Assembly (NCBI RefSeq): GCF_030815485.1
Contig: NZ_JAUSWV010000002.1
Coordinates: 6,386,001 to 6,450,000, forward strand
Direction: 5' to 3'
Origin: Streptomyces rishiriensis
GTDB lineage: Bacteria > Actinomycetota > Actinomycetes > Streptomycetales > Streptomycetaceae
Length of the DNA stretch: 64,000 bases
Of this stretch, positions 43,958 through 52,681 are shown in pieces. How positions within the stretch are numbered: the first letter of the stretch is position 1; the number at the start of each line of letters is the position of its first letter. Under the pieces are notes generated by a model. It had not been told where the DNA came from. It saw only the letters and a list, made by a program, of their open reading frames with translations, and did not search any database. The position numbers were made by a program, and so were the translations under genes.

Positions 43958-44890
43958 ATGAAGACGACCGAAACCCCCGCACCCCTGCCGGCCGAGTCCG
44001 GCTCGGCCGTCCCCGTCACGAAGGTCGGCCTGTCCACCGAGAAACCGGCTGCGGAGAAGAAAACGGAAGGAAACGTACTCAACGCCTTCTCCCACGGCAT
44101 CCTGGTCATCTGGGCGATCATGGTCGTACTGCCGTTGCTGTGGGCGGTGATGACCTCCTTCAAGGGCGACGGCTCCATCTTCGGCTCACCCTGGTCGCTG
44201 CCGGACACGCTGCACTTCGACAACTGGTCACGGGCCTGGACCGAGGCCAACATGAGCGACTACTTCCTCAACACCGTTCTGGTGGTGGGAGGTTCGCTCA
44301 TCGGCACACTGGTCCTCGGCTCCATGGCGGCCTACGTCCTCGCGCGTTTCGACTTCCCGGGCAACCGTTTCATCTACTTCCTCTTCATCGGCGGCATGAG
44401 TTTTCCGATCATGCTGGCGCTCGTCCCGCTGTTCTACGTCGTGAACAACATGGGCCTGCTGAACTCCATCCACGGCCTGATCCTCGTCTACATCGCCTAC
44501 TCGCTGCCGTTCACGGTGTTCTTCCTGACGGCCTTCTTCCGGACCCTGCCGACCTCGGTGGCGGAGGCCGCCTTCGTGGACGGCGCCTCGCACAGCCGTA
44601 CGTTCTTCCAGATCATGGTGCCCATGGCCAAGCCGGGACTGATCAGCGTCGGCATCTTCAACTTCCTGGGTCAGTGGAACCAGTACATGCTCCCCACGGT
44701 CCTCAACACCGACCCCGACAAACGCGTCCTGACCCAGGGCCTGGTCCAACTGGCCGTCAGCCAGGGCTACAAGGGCGACTGGTCGGGGCTCTTCGCGGGC
44801 CTCGTGATGGCGATGCTGCCGGTGCTCGCCGCGTACATCGTCTTCCAGCGGCAGGTGGTCCAGGGACTGACGGCGGGGGCGCTGAAGTAG
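43958..44890 (+). CDS. ngcG: Sugar ABC transporter permease (NgcG)
   Basis: A 310-residue MalG-type permease: a cytoplasmic N-terminal tail of about 45 residues, six membrane segments, the EAA loop VAEAAFVDGASHSRTFFQIMVPMAKPGL and the C-terminal FQRQVVQGLTAGALK typical of the family. It pairs with NgcF to import GlcNAc or diacetylchitobiose. Last gene of ngcEFG; no ATP-binding gene follows. Confidence 0.88.
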   Translation: MKTTETPAPLPAESGSAVPVTKVGLSTEKPAAEKKTEGNVLNAFSHGILVIWAIMVVLPLLWAVMTSFKGDGSIFGSPWSLPDTLHFDNWSRAWTEANMSDYFLNTVLVVGGSLIGTLVLGSMAAYVLARFDFPGNRFIYFLFIGGMSFPIMLALVPLFYVVNNMGLLNSIHGLILVYIAYSLPFTVFFLTAFFRTLPTSVAEAAFVDGASHSRTFFQIMVPMAKPGLISVGIFNFLGQWNQYMLPTVLNTDPDKRVLTQGLVQLAVSQGYKGDWSGLFAGLVMAMLPVLAAYIVFQRQVVQGLTAGALK

Positions 44891-45477
44891 GAGCGTGGCC
44901 GGAGGTACGGCCCACGCCCACCGACGCCATCGACGCCCACCGACGCCCACCGATGCCCGCGTCGAGACTCCCGGTCGGGTCTGACGCGGGCGCCGCCGCA
45001 AGGCCTCGCCGCGTGCACTCCGTCTCAGGACGTCCGTTCCCACGTCGCCCGCCCACGCCCCCGACGCCCCGCACCGGGCGTTCCCGCTCCGGGTTCCGCC
45101 TCCGCCCCATCGACTCCGGTTCCGGCCGTGGTCAACGGCCGAGGCGTGGGGGGCCGCCGGGAAGAAGAGAAGAGAGGAAACCGGCTTCGCCTTCATTACC
45201 TGGCCCCTCGGCCCCCGTCCTCACGGCCGCCGCCTCACCCTCGCCCCGGGCGCACCTCCCGCCCGGCCTCCGCCACCACCTGTTCCGACCCCCTCCACGC
45301 CCGGTCCGCACCCTGGCCGCAACGCCTCGCAACCGCTCCCACACGCCGCGCGAGCCCGGCGCGGCCACCCTCCGTGTCTCTTCGCACGCATGCGGATACC
45401 GTTCAACCTCTTGACGGGAGGCGACCCGAACGGCTCAGCTTAGAGTTCACTAGTTGGACATAGACGGGGCCTCATCG
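44891..45477. other. Gap between ngcG and the ROK regulator
   Basis: About 590 bases without a convincing gene. It contains a short tandem CCCACCGACG repeat (about 44927-44962), a GC-rich stretch, and at its right end an AT-richer segment (TTAGAGTTCACTAGTTGGAC, 45440-45459) that probably includes the ROK gene promoter. Confidence 0.6.
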
Positions 45478-46704
45478 ATGCGGTCCCGCGCGCAGGAGGT
45501 CGTCGTGGAGACTCCGGGGTCGCAGTCGTCGCTGCACCGAGCCAACCTGGAGCGAGTCGTACGCGCCGTGCGTCTGGCCGGGTCCCTCACACAAGCGGAG
45601 ATCGCCCGGTCCACGGGCTTGTCCGCCGCGACCGTCTCCAACATCGTGCGAGAACTCAAGGACGGCGGAACCGTCGAGGTGACGCCCACCTCGGCGGGCG
45701 GACGCAGGGCGCGCAGCGTCAGTCTGAGCGGTGACGCGGGCATCGTCATCGGGGTCGATTTCGGTCATACCCACCTCCGTGTGGCGGTGGGAAACCTGGC
45801 CCACCAGGTCCTGGCCGAGGAGTCCGAGCCGCTGGATGTGGACGCCTCTTCCACGCAGGGCTTCGACCGGGCGGAACAGCTGGTCACCCGGTTGATCGAG
45901 GCCACCGGGGTGGATCGTACGAAGGTCGCGGGAGTCGGTCTCGGCGTGCCCGGACCGATCGATCTGGAGTCCGGAACGCTCGGCTCGTCCGCCATTCTGC
46001 CCGGCTGGATCGGCACCAGGCCCGCCGAGGAGATGAGGGGCCGGCTCGGCGTGCCCGTGCACGTGGACAACGACGCCAACCTCGGCGCCCTCGGCGAGAT
46101 GGTCTGGGGCAGCGGCAGGGGCGTTCGTGATCTTGCTTACATCAAGGTCGCGAGCGGTGTCGGCGCCGGGCTGGTGATCGAGGGGAAGATCTACCGGGGT
46201 CCCGGTGGCACTGCGGGAGAAATCGGGCATATTACACTGGACGAATCCGGCCCGGTCTGCCGCTGCGGAAACCGGGGCTGCCTGGAGACCTTCGCGGCGG
46301 CGCGCTACGTGCTGCCGCTCCTCCAGTCCAGTCACGGCACGGATCTGACGATGGAAGGAGTCGTGCGGCTGGCGAGGGACGGTGACCCGGGCTGCCGTCG
46401 GGTGATCGCCGACGTCGGCCGACACATCGGCAGTGGAGTCGCCAATCTCTGCAACCTTCTGAATCCCAGTCGGGTGGTCCTGGGCGGTGATCTCGCTGAG
46501 GCCGGTGAGCTGGTGCTCGGTCCGATCAGGGAGTCCGTCGGCCGCTATGCGATCCCGAGTGCGGCGCGTCAACTTTCCGTTCTCCCGGGGGCACTTGGGG
46601 GCCGTGCGGAGGTGCTCGGAGCGCTCGCTCTCGCACTGAGCGAGATGGGCGATTCGACCCTTTTGGACGGCACGCTGACTGCAGCGACACCTGCCTTCAC
46701 TTAG
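45478..46704 (+). CDS. rok7B7: ROK-family transcriptional regulator (Rok7B7 type)
   Basis: A 408-residue regulator. The N-terminal winged helix (SLTQAEIARSTGLSAATVSNIVRELKDGGTVEV, about 35-70) precedes a sugar-kinase-like domain with the phosphate loop IVIGVDFGHTHLRVAVG, GVGLGVPGPID, and the ROK zinc motif CRCGNRGC (261-268). Position between ngcEFG and xylFGH is that of Rok7B7 (SCO6008), known to affect xylose uptake, carbon repression and antibiotics in S. coelicolor. ATG 45478 with GGGG upstream is preferred; TTG 45454 is the longer alternative. It ends 122 bases before xylF. Confidence 0.88.
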   Translation: MRSRAQEVVVETPGSQSSLHRANLERVVRAVRLAGSLTQAEIARSTGLSAATVSNIVRELKDGGTVEVTPTSAGGRRARSVSLSGDAGIVIGVDFGHTHLRVAVGNLAHQVLAEESEPLDVDASSTQGFDRAEQLVTRLIEATGVDRTKVAGVGLGVPGPIDLESGTLGSSAILPGWIGTRPAEEMRGRLGVPVHVDNDANLGALGEMVWGSGRGVRDLAYIKVASGVGAGLVIEGKIYRGPGGTAGEIGHITLDESGPVCRCGNRGCLETFAAARYVLPLLQSSHGTDLTMEGVVRLARDGDPGCRRVIADVGRHIGSGVANLCNLLNPSRVVLGGDLAEAGELVLGPIRESVGRYAIPSAARQLSVLPGALGGRAEVLGALALALSEMGDSTLLDGTLTAATPAFT

Positions 46705-46733
46705 AGAACGAATGACGCCGTTGCCATCTCGTT

Positions 46734-46745
46734 AAGTATTTACTT
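46734..46745. promoter_or_regulatory. Inverted repeat upstream of xylF
   Basis: AAGTA-TT-TACTT lies in an AT-rich patch (GTTAAGTATTTACTTCTTGAC) about 80 bases before xylF, followed by a TTGACG hexamer. It is a possible operator for the adjacent ROK protein, inferred from position only. Confidence 0.4.
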
Positions 46746-46826
46746 CTTGACGTCGAACTTGCGGCCGAGTTGACTTCGAGCCACCTCGGCCGCAGCGTTG
46801 CGGCCCTGTCAGGGAGGCACACCCCA

Positions 46827-47930
46827 ATGAACGCAACGATGCGTAGAGTCGTGATCGGCGCCACCGCCGTGTCCATGGCGCTGTCGATTGCCGCGTGCGG
46901 CAAGGCCGGCGACGACAAGGACAGCGACTCCGGCAGCAGCAGCTCCTCGGGCAACAAGTCCATCGGTCTGCTGCTCCCCGACAGCGTCACCGCGCGGTAC
47001 GAGAAGTTCGACAAGCCGTACTTCGACGCCAAGGTCAAGGCGCTCTGCTCGGACTGCAAGCTCGAGTACGCGAACGCCGCCGCCGACTCGGCCAAGCAGG
47101 CCCAGCAGGTCAGCAGCATGGTGACCAAGGGCGTCAAGGTCATCGTGATCTCCGCCCAGGACTCCGCCGCGATCAAGTCCTCGATCCAGTCCGCGGTGGA
47201 CAAGGGTGTCAAGGTCGTCGCGTACGACCGCCTCGCTCAGGGCCCCGTCTCGGCCTACGTCTCCTTCGACAACGTCAAGGTCGGCGAGCTCCAGGGTCAG
47301 GCCCTGCTCGACTCCCTCGGCGCCAAGGCGACCCCCAAGGCGAAGGTCGTCATGATCAACGGTGACGACGCCGACCCGAACGCCGGCCAGTTCAAGGAAG
47401 GCGCGCACAAGGCCCTCGACGGCAAGGTCGACATCGCCTACGAGCAGTCCGGCCTCTGGAAGGACACGGTCGCCGCGCAGAAGATGTCCGCGGCCATCAC
47501 CCAGCTCGGCGCCAAGAACATCGCGGGCGTCTACGCCGCCAACGACGGCATGGCCGGTGGCATCGCCAACACCCTCAAGGGCGCGAAGATCAGCGGCATC
47601 CCGCTGACCGGCCAGGACGCCGAGCTCGCGGGTATCCAGCGCATCGTCGCCGGCACCCAGTCCTCCACCGTCTACAAGGCCTTCAAGCCCGAGGCCGAGG
47701 CGGCCGCCCAGCTCGCCGTCGACCTGCTCGAGGGCAAGGACATCAAGTCCCTGGCGACCGAGACGCTGACCAGCGGCTCCGGCGACAAGGTCCCCTCGCA
47801 GCTGCTGACCCCGGTGTCGGTCACCAAGGCCAACATCAAGGACACGGTGATCAAGGACGGTCTGTACACCGTCGCCGACATCTGCGCCGGCGAGTACGCC
47901 GCCGCCTGCAAGACCGCCGGCATCCAGTAA
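46827..47930 (+). CDS. xylF: Xylose-binding lipoprotein
   Basis: A 367-residue periplasmic-binding-protein type I (XylF/RbsB family). A lipobox (SMALSIAAC) leads to a Ser/Gly linker and the binding domain KSIGLLLPDSVTARYEKFDKPYF, VKVVAYDRLAQGPVSAYVSFDN, VMINGDDADPNAGQFKEGA and GVYAANDGMAGGIAN. It delivers xylose to XylGH. ATG 46827 lies behind GGGAGG. The first gene of xylFGH; two stable hairpins separate it from xylG. Confidence 0.94.
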   Translation: MNATMRRVVIGATAVSMALSIAACGKAGDDKDSDSGSSSSSGNKSIGLLLPDSVTARYEKFDKPYFDAKVKALCSDCKLEYANAAADSAKQAQQVSSMVTKGVKVIVISAQDSAAIKSSIQSAVDKGVKVVAYDRLAQGPVSAYVSFDNVKVGELQGQALLDSLGAKATPKAKVVMINGDDADPNAGQFKEGAHKALDGKVDIAYEQSGLWKDTVAAQKMSAAITQLGAKNIAGVYAANDGMAGGIANTLKGAKISGIPLTGQDAELAGIQRIVAGTQSSTVYKAFKPEAEAAAQLAVDLLEGKDIKSLATETLTSGSGDKVPSQLLTPVSVTKANIKDTVIKDGLYTVADICAGEYAAACKTAGIQ

Positions 47931-47958
47931 CCCGACGGTCCTCCCGCAGGCACCCGGT

Positions 47959-48001
47959 CCCGAGGGCCCCTCTCGAGTCGCTTCTCGAGCCGGCCCTCGG
48001 G
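47959..48001 (+). terminator. Hairpin after xylF (first)
   Basis: CCCGAGGGCC pairs with GGCCCTCGGG (47992-48001), and inside it CTCGAG pairs with CTCGAG round a six-base loop. It begins 29 bases after the xylF stop. It probably stabilises xylF mRNA or partly terminates transcription so that binding protein exceeds permease. Confidence 0.75.
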
Positions 48002-48035
48002 TCCCACCGACCGCTCAGCGGTCCCGTGAGACCTG

Positions 48036-48083
48036 TCCGACGCCCGCCCCACCTCACACCCCGCTGCCGGGGCGGGCGTCGGA
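48036..48083 (+). terminator. Hairpin between xylF and xylG (second)
   Basis: A perfect 15-bp stem, TCCGACGCCCGCCCC with GGGGCGGGCGTCGGA, around an 18-base loop. With the first hairpin it forms a strong double barrier within the operon. Confidence 0.75.
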
Positions 48084-48235
48084 CGGAACCGTTGCCAAGC
48101 GCAGCGGATTCACGCATGTTCATCTTGTAAACCTCGTGCGTCGGCATCGCGTACCCCGCGAGTCGCGCACATCCCTCCGCGCCTGTCTTTGAGCGCGGCA
48201 TCCCCGCCGGTCAGGCGGCGAAGGAGATGGTTCAC

Positions 48236-49018
48236 GTGTCCGCTACGCCCGTGCTGGCGTTGCGCGGGGTCTCCAAGCGATTCGGTGCTGTGCAGGCACT
48301 CACCGACGTCGAGCTGGAGGTCCACGCCGGAGAAGTGGTCGCCCTGGTGGGCGACAACGGCGCAGGAAAGTCCACCCTGGTCAAGACGATTGCGGGTGTC
48401 CACCCCATCGATGAGGGCGTCATCGAATGGGAGGGGAAGCCGGTCAGCATCAACCGGCCGCACGACGCACAGGGACTCGGCGTCGCGACCGTCTACCAGG
48501 ACCTCGCCCTGTGCGACAACCTCGACGTCGTCGGCAACCTCTACCTCGGGCGCGAGCTGCTGCACCGCGGCGTCATCGACGAGGTGACGATGGAGAAGAA
48601 CGCCCGGGAGCTGCTGTCCACGCTCTCCATCCGCATCCCGAGCGTCCGCATCCCGATCGCGAGCCTCTCCGGCGGTCAGCGCCAGGTCGTCGCCATCGCG
48701 CGCGCCCTGATCGGCGACCCCAAGGTCGTCATCCTCGACGAGCCCACCGCCGCCCTCGGCGTCGAGCAGACCGCACAGGTCCTCGACCTGGTCGAGCGGC
48801 TGCGCGAGCGCAACCTCGGCGTCATCCTCATCAGCCACAACATGGCCGACGTCAAGGCGGTCGCCGACACCGTCGCCGTCCTGCGTCTGGGCAAGAACAA
48901 CGGCTCCTTCCCCGTGAAGGACACCAGCCACGAAGAGATCATCGCCGCGATCACCGGGGCCACGGACAACGCCGTGACCCGTCGTGCGGGGCGTCGCACC
49001 GCGGAGGCGGCAAAGTGA
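48236..49018 (+). CDS. xylG: Xylose ABC transporter ATP-binding protein
   Basis: A 260-residue single ABC domain: Walker A GDNGAGKSTL, signature LSGGQRQVVAIARAL, Walker B VVILDEPTAALG, H-loop LISHN. Enterobacterial XylG is a tandem ATPase of about 510 residues; the single-domain form is the actinobacterial one. GTG 48236 is chosen because AAGGAG is nine bases upstream; the ATG at 48227 overlaps that site. The stop overlaps the xylH start (GTGA). Confidence 0.93.
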   Translation: MSATPVLALRGVSKRFGAVQALTDVELEVHAGEVVALVGDNGAGKSTLVKTIAGVHPIDEGVIEWEGKPVSINRPHDAQGLGVATVYQDLALCDNLDVVGNLYLGRELLHRGVIDEVTMEKNARELLSTLSIRIPSVRIPIASLSGGQRQVVAIARALIGDPKVVILDEPTAALGVEQTAQVLDLVERLRERNLGVILISHNMADVKAVADTVAVLRLGKNNGSFPVKDTSHEEIIAAITGATDNAVTRRAGRRTAEAAK

Positions 49019-50370
49019 GCGACACGTCGAAGACCGTGAAGAGCGATTCCTCGGAGCCCCAGAAGGTCGACAAGACCGGGGGCGTCATCGAGGACCAGAC
49101 CACCGTCGCCCCCGCCGACGACCCGACCGCCGCGCCGGTATCCGTCGTCGACCCGCGCCTGCTGGTGCGGGAAGAGGGCTTCAAGGGCTACCTCACCGAG
49201 TTCAAGCGCAAGGTGAAGGGCGGCGAGCTGGGCCAGATCCCCGTCGTCATCGGCCTGATCATCATCTGGACGATCTTCCAGGCGAAGAACGACCTGTTCC
49301 TGAGCGCCGACAACCTCTCGAACATCAGCTACTTCATGTCGGCCACCGGCATGCTGGCCATCGGCCTGGTGTTCGTCCTGCTGCTCGGCGAGATCGACCT
49401 GTCGGTCGGTTCCGTCAGCGGCCTGGCGTCGACGCTGTTCGCGGTGTTCGTGGTGGACCACACCATGAATCCGTGGCTGTCGCTGGTCCTGACGATCATC
49501 ACCGGCGCCGGCATCGGCGCACTGCACGGCTGGTTCTTCGCGAAGATCGGCGTACCGGCCTTCGTGGTCACCCTGGCCGGCTTCCTCGGCTGGAACGGTC
49601 TGATGCTGTGGCTGCTGGGCTCCAGCGGCACGATCAACATCCCGTCGGACTCCGGCCCGGTGCACCTGCTCGGCCAGAACTCCTTCTTCATGGACCAGGC
49701 CATCATCGGCGCGTACCTGCTGGCCGGTCTCGCGGTCGTGCTGACCCTCGTCGGCAACTTCGGCGAGCAGCGCCGTCGCCGGGCCGCCGGTGTGCCGTTC
49801 CGGCCGACGACCGAGATCCTGCTGCGCGTCGGCGCGCTGGCCGTCGCGTCGTTCCTCGCGGCGAGCGTCCTGAACAACGCGTCGGGTGTCTCCAACGCGC
49901 TGGTGATCTTCCTGGCTGCGCTGGTCGTCGTCGACTTCGTGCTCCGTCGCACCACGTACGGCCGTAAGGTCTTCGCGGTCGGCGGCGGCATCGAGGCGGC
50001 CCGCCGTGCCGGTATCAACGTGCCGATGGTCCGGATCACCGTGTTCGCCATCTCCGGTGGCTTCGCGGCGGTCGGCGGCATGTTCTTCGCGGGCCAGACG
50101 GCCTCCGCGACGCTGAACGCCGGTGGCGGCAACACCCTGATGCTCGCCATCGCGGCGGCCGTCATCGGTGGCACGAGCCTCTTCGGCGGCCGCGGCACGG
50201 TGTGGTCCGCGCTCCTGGGCATGCTGGTCATCCAGTCCATCCAGACCGGCCTCGACCTGCTGAACATGAACACCTCGATCCAGTACATGATCACCGGTGG
50301 TGTTCTGCTGGGCGCGGTCGTCATCGACTCCGTCTCCCGCAAGAGCCAGAAGGCCGCCGGTCGCGGCTGA
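49015..50370 (+). CDS. xylH: Xylose ABC transporter permease
   Basis: A 451-residue membrane protein with about ten hydrophobic segments and the family signatures LLLGEIDLSVGSVSGL, LVIFLAALVVVDFVLRRTTYGRKVFAVGGGIEAARRAGI and IGGTSLFGGRGTVWSALLGMLVIQSIQTGLDLL. The N-terminal about 75 residues are hydrophilic. GTG 49015 is fixed by overlap with xylG. Followed by a clear terminator. Confidence 0.94.
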   Translation: MSDTSKTVKSDSSEPQKVDKTGGVIEDQTTVAPADDPTAAPVSVVDPRLLVREEGFKGYLTEFKRKVKGGELGQIPVVIGLIIIWTIFQAKNDLFLSADNLSNISYFMSATGMLAIGLVFVLLLGEIDLSVGSVSGLASTLFAVFVVDHTMNPWLSLVLTIITGAGIGALHGWFFAKIGVPAFVVTLAGFLGWNGLMLWLLGSSGTINIPSDSGPVHLLGQNSFFMDQAIIGAYLLAGLAVVLTLVGNFGEQRRRRAAGVPFRPTTEILLRVGALAVASFLAASVLNNASGVSNALVIFLAALVVVDFVLRRTTYGRKVFAVGGGIEAARRAGINVPMVRITVFAISGGFAAVGGMFFAGQTASATLNAGGGNTLMLAIAAAVIGGTSLFGGRGTVWSALLGMLVIQSIQTGLDLLNMNTSIQYMITGGVLLGAVVIDSVSRKSQKAAGRG

Positions 50371-50387
50371 CGCTCCTGGTGACCCGA

Positions 50388-50419
50388 TGTGCCCGGCATC
50401 CGTTTCGATGCCGGGCACA
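50388..50419 (+). terminator. xylFGH terminator
   Basis: A perfect 13-bp stem, TGTGCCCGGCATC with GATGCCGGGCACA, around a six-base loop, 17 bases after xylH. Confidence 0.88.
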
Positions 50420-50563
50420 GTCGTGTCATAGGAAAGGCTCATTCTGGGTACGGCCGTTCGCGTGACCCATGACGCAAGGGCCGGAGTCCGTCCGCCCCGG
50501 CGGAACATTAGACTCGACGAGCCCGGCAACAGCTCGATCAGCTTTTACTGCAAGGAGGCACGG

Positions 50564-52525
50564 GTGCCGCTGCTGACCCGCATCAGGGGACCGCGTGATC
50601 TGGACCGGCTCAGCCTGGAGGAGCTGGACCAGCTGGCAGAGGAGATCCGGACCTTCCTCGTCGACGCCGTCTCCAAGACCGGTGGCCACCTCGGTCCGAA
50701 CCTCGGCGTGGTCGAGCTCACCATCGCCCTGCACCGGGTCTTCGAGTCCCCCAAGGACAAGGTGCTGTGGGACACGGGGCACCAGTCCTACGTGCACAAG
50801 CTGCTCACGGGCCGGCAGGACTTCTCCCGGCTGAAGATGAAGGGCGGCCTGTCCGGCTACCCGTCGCAGGCCGAGTCCGAGCACGACGTCATCGAGAACA
50901 GCCACGCCTCCACGGTGCTCGGCTGGGCCGACGGCCTCGCGAAGGCCAACCAGATCCTCGACCGCGACGACCACGTGGTCGCCGTCATCGGTGACGGCGC
51001 GCTCACCGGCGGCATGGCCTGGGAGGCGCTGAACAACATCGCCGACGGGGACCGCCCCCTGGTCATCGTCGTCAACGACAACGAGCGCTCGTACGCGCCG
51101 ACCATCGGCGGCCTGGCCAACCACCTCGCCACCCTGCGCACGACGGACGGCTACGAGCGCTTCCTCGCCCGCACCAGGGAGGTCCTGGAGCGCACCCCCG
51201 TCGTCGGCAGACCGCTCTACGAGACCCTGCACGGCGCCAAGAAGGGCCTGAAGGACTTCATCGCCCCCCAGGGCATGTTCGAGGACCTCGGCCTGAAGTA
51301 CGTCGGCCCCATCGACGGCCACGACATCGAGGCGCTGGAGTCCGCGCTGGCCCGCGCCAAGCGCTTCGGCGGCCCGGTCATCGTGCACTGCCTCACCGAG
51401 AAGGGCCGCGGCTACCAGCCCGCCCTCCAGGACGAGGCCGACCGCTTCCACGGCATCGGCCCCATCCACCCCGACACCGGTCTGCCGATCAAGGCGTCGG
51501 GCGCCGACTGGACCTCCGTCTTCGGCGACGAGATGGTCGAGCTCGGCAAGGAGCGCGAGGACATCGTCGCGATCACGGCCGCGATGCTGCAGCCGGTCGG
51601 CCTGAAGAAGTTCGCGGACACCTTCCCGGACCGCATCTACGACGTCGGCATCGCCGAGCAGCACGCCGCCGTCTCCGCCGCGGGTCTGGCGGCGGGCGGG
51701 GTGCATCCGGTGTTCGCCGTGTACGCCACCTTCCTCAATCGTGCCTTCGACCAGGTCCTGATGGATGTCGCCCTCCACAAGTGCGGTGTGACGTTCGTAC
51801 TGGACCGGGCCGGTGTCACCGGCACCGACGGCGCCTCCCACAACGGCATGTGGGACATGTCGATCCTCCAGGTCGTCCCGGGCCTCAGGCTCGCCGCCCC
51901 GCGCGACGCCGACCAGGTCCGCGCCCAGCTGCGCGAGGCCGTCGCGGTCGAGGACGCGCCGACCGTCGTGCGCTTCTCCAAGGGCGCCGTCGGCCCCGCC
52001 GTACCCGCCGTGGGGCGCGTCGGCGGCATGGACGTGCTCCGCGAGAGCGGCACCGACACCCCGGACGTGCTGCTGGTCTCCGTGGGCGCGCTCGCCCCGA
52101 TGTGCCTGGAGATCGCGACCCTGCTCGACCGGCAGGGCATCACCACCACGGTCGTCGACCCCCGCTGGGTCAAACCCGTTGACGAGGCCATGGCCCCGCT
52201 CGCCGAGCGGCACCGCGTGGTCGTGACCGTCGAGGACAACTCCCGCGTCGGAGGCGTCGGCTCGGCGGTCGCCCAGGCGCTGCGCGACGCGGGTGTCGAC
52301 GTCCCGCTGCGCGATTTCGGCATCCCGCCCCGCTTCCTCGACCACGCCTCGCGCGCCGAGGTCATGGCCGAGATCGGGCTCACCGCCCCGGACATCGCCC
52401 GCCAGGTCACCGGGCTGGTCTCCCAGCTCGACGGCATCCCCCACGCCCGGCTCCGTCCGAGCGGGGGGACGCACCTCGGCAGCACGGCCGCCGAGGTCGA
52501 CTCCGTGGAGCCGGCGCGCGACTGA
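50564..52525 (+). CDS. dxs: 1-deoxy-D-xylulose-5-phosphate synthase
   Basis: A 653-residue thiamin-diphosphate enzyme joining pyruvate and glyceraldehyde-3-phosphate, the entry to the MEP isoprenoid pathway. Family motifs: KTGGHLGPNLGVVELT, TPHD-loop region WDTGHQSYVHKLL, GDGALTGGMAWEALNN (ThDP-binding), GIAEQHAAVSAAG (catalytic Glu) and DRAGVTGTDGASHNG. GTG 50564 lies behind GGAGG; the open frame further upstream is not coding. Streptomyces often has two dxs genes, and I cannot tell which this is from sequence alone, though position suggests the SCO6013 type. Confidence 0.96.
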   Translation: MPLLTRIRGPRDLDRLSLEELDQLAEEIRTFLVDAVSKTGGHLGPNLGVVELTIALHRVFESPKDKVLWDTGHQSYVHKLLTGRQDFSRLKMKGGLSGYPSQAESEHDVIENSHASTVLGWADGLAKANQILDRDDHVVAVIGDGALTGGMAWEALNNIADGDRPLVIVVNDNERSYAPTIGGLANHLATLRTTDGYERFLARTREVLERTPVVGRPLYETLHGAKKGLKDFIAPQGMFEDLGLKYVGPIDGHDIEALESALARAKRFGGPVIVHCLTEKGRGYQPALQDEADRFHGIGPIHPDTGLPIKASGADWTSVFGDEMVELGKEREDIVAITAAMLQPVGLKKFADTFPDRIYDVGIAEQHAAVSAAGLAAGGVHPVFAVYATFLNRAFDQVLMDVALHKCGVTFVLDRAGVTGTDGASHNGMWDMSILQVVPGLRLAAPRDADQVRAQLREAVAVEDAPTVVRFSKGAVGPAVPAVGRVGGMDVLRESGTDTPDVLLVSVGALAPMCLEIATLLDRQGITTTVVDPRWVKPVDEAMAPLAERHRVVVTVEDNSRVGGVGSAVAQALRDAGVDVPLRDFGIPPRFLDHASRAEVMAEIGLTAPDIARQVTGLVSQLDGIPHARLRPSGGTHLGSTAAEVDSVEPARD

Positions 52526-52556
52526 CGTCCTCCCGGAGAAACCGACACGTCCGAAT

Positions 52557-52596
52557 GGGCCGGTTGCACCACTGTGAAGAGTGGTGCGACCGGCCC
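52557..52596 (+). terminator. dxs terminator
   Basis: GGGCCGGTTGCACCACT pairs with AGTGGTGCGACCGGCCC, one mismatch, around a six-base loop, and CTTC follows; 31 bases after dxs. Confidence 0.9.
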
Positions 52597-52681
52597 CTTC
52601 GCGTTAACCCGCCCGCGCCGGGGCATACGGTCTACGCGCCCTCTCGATCATGTCGAGGACGACACAGCGTGGGAGGTCCCC

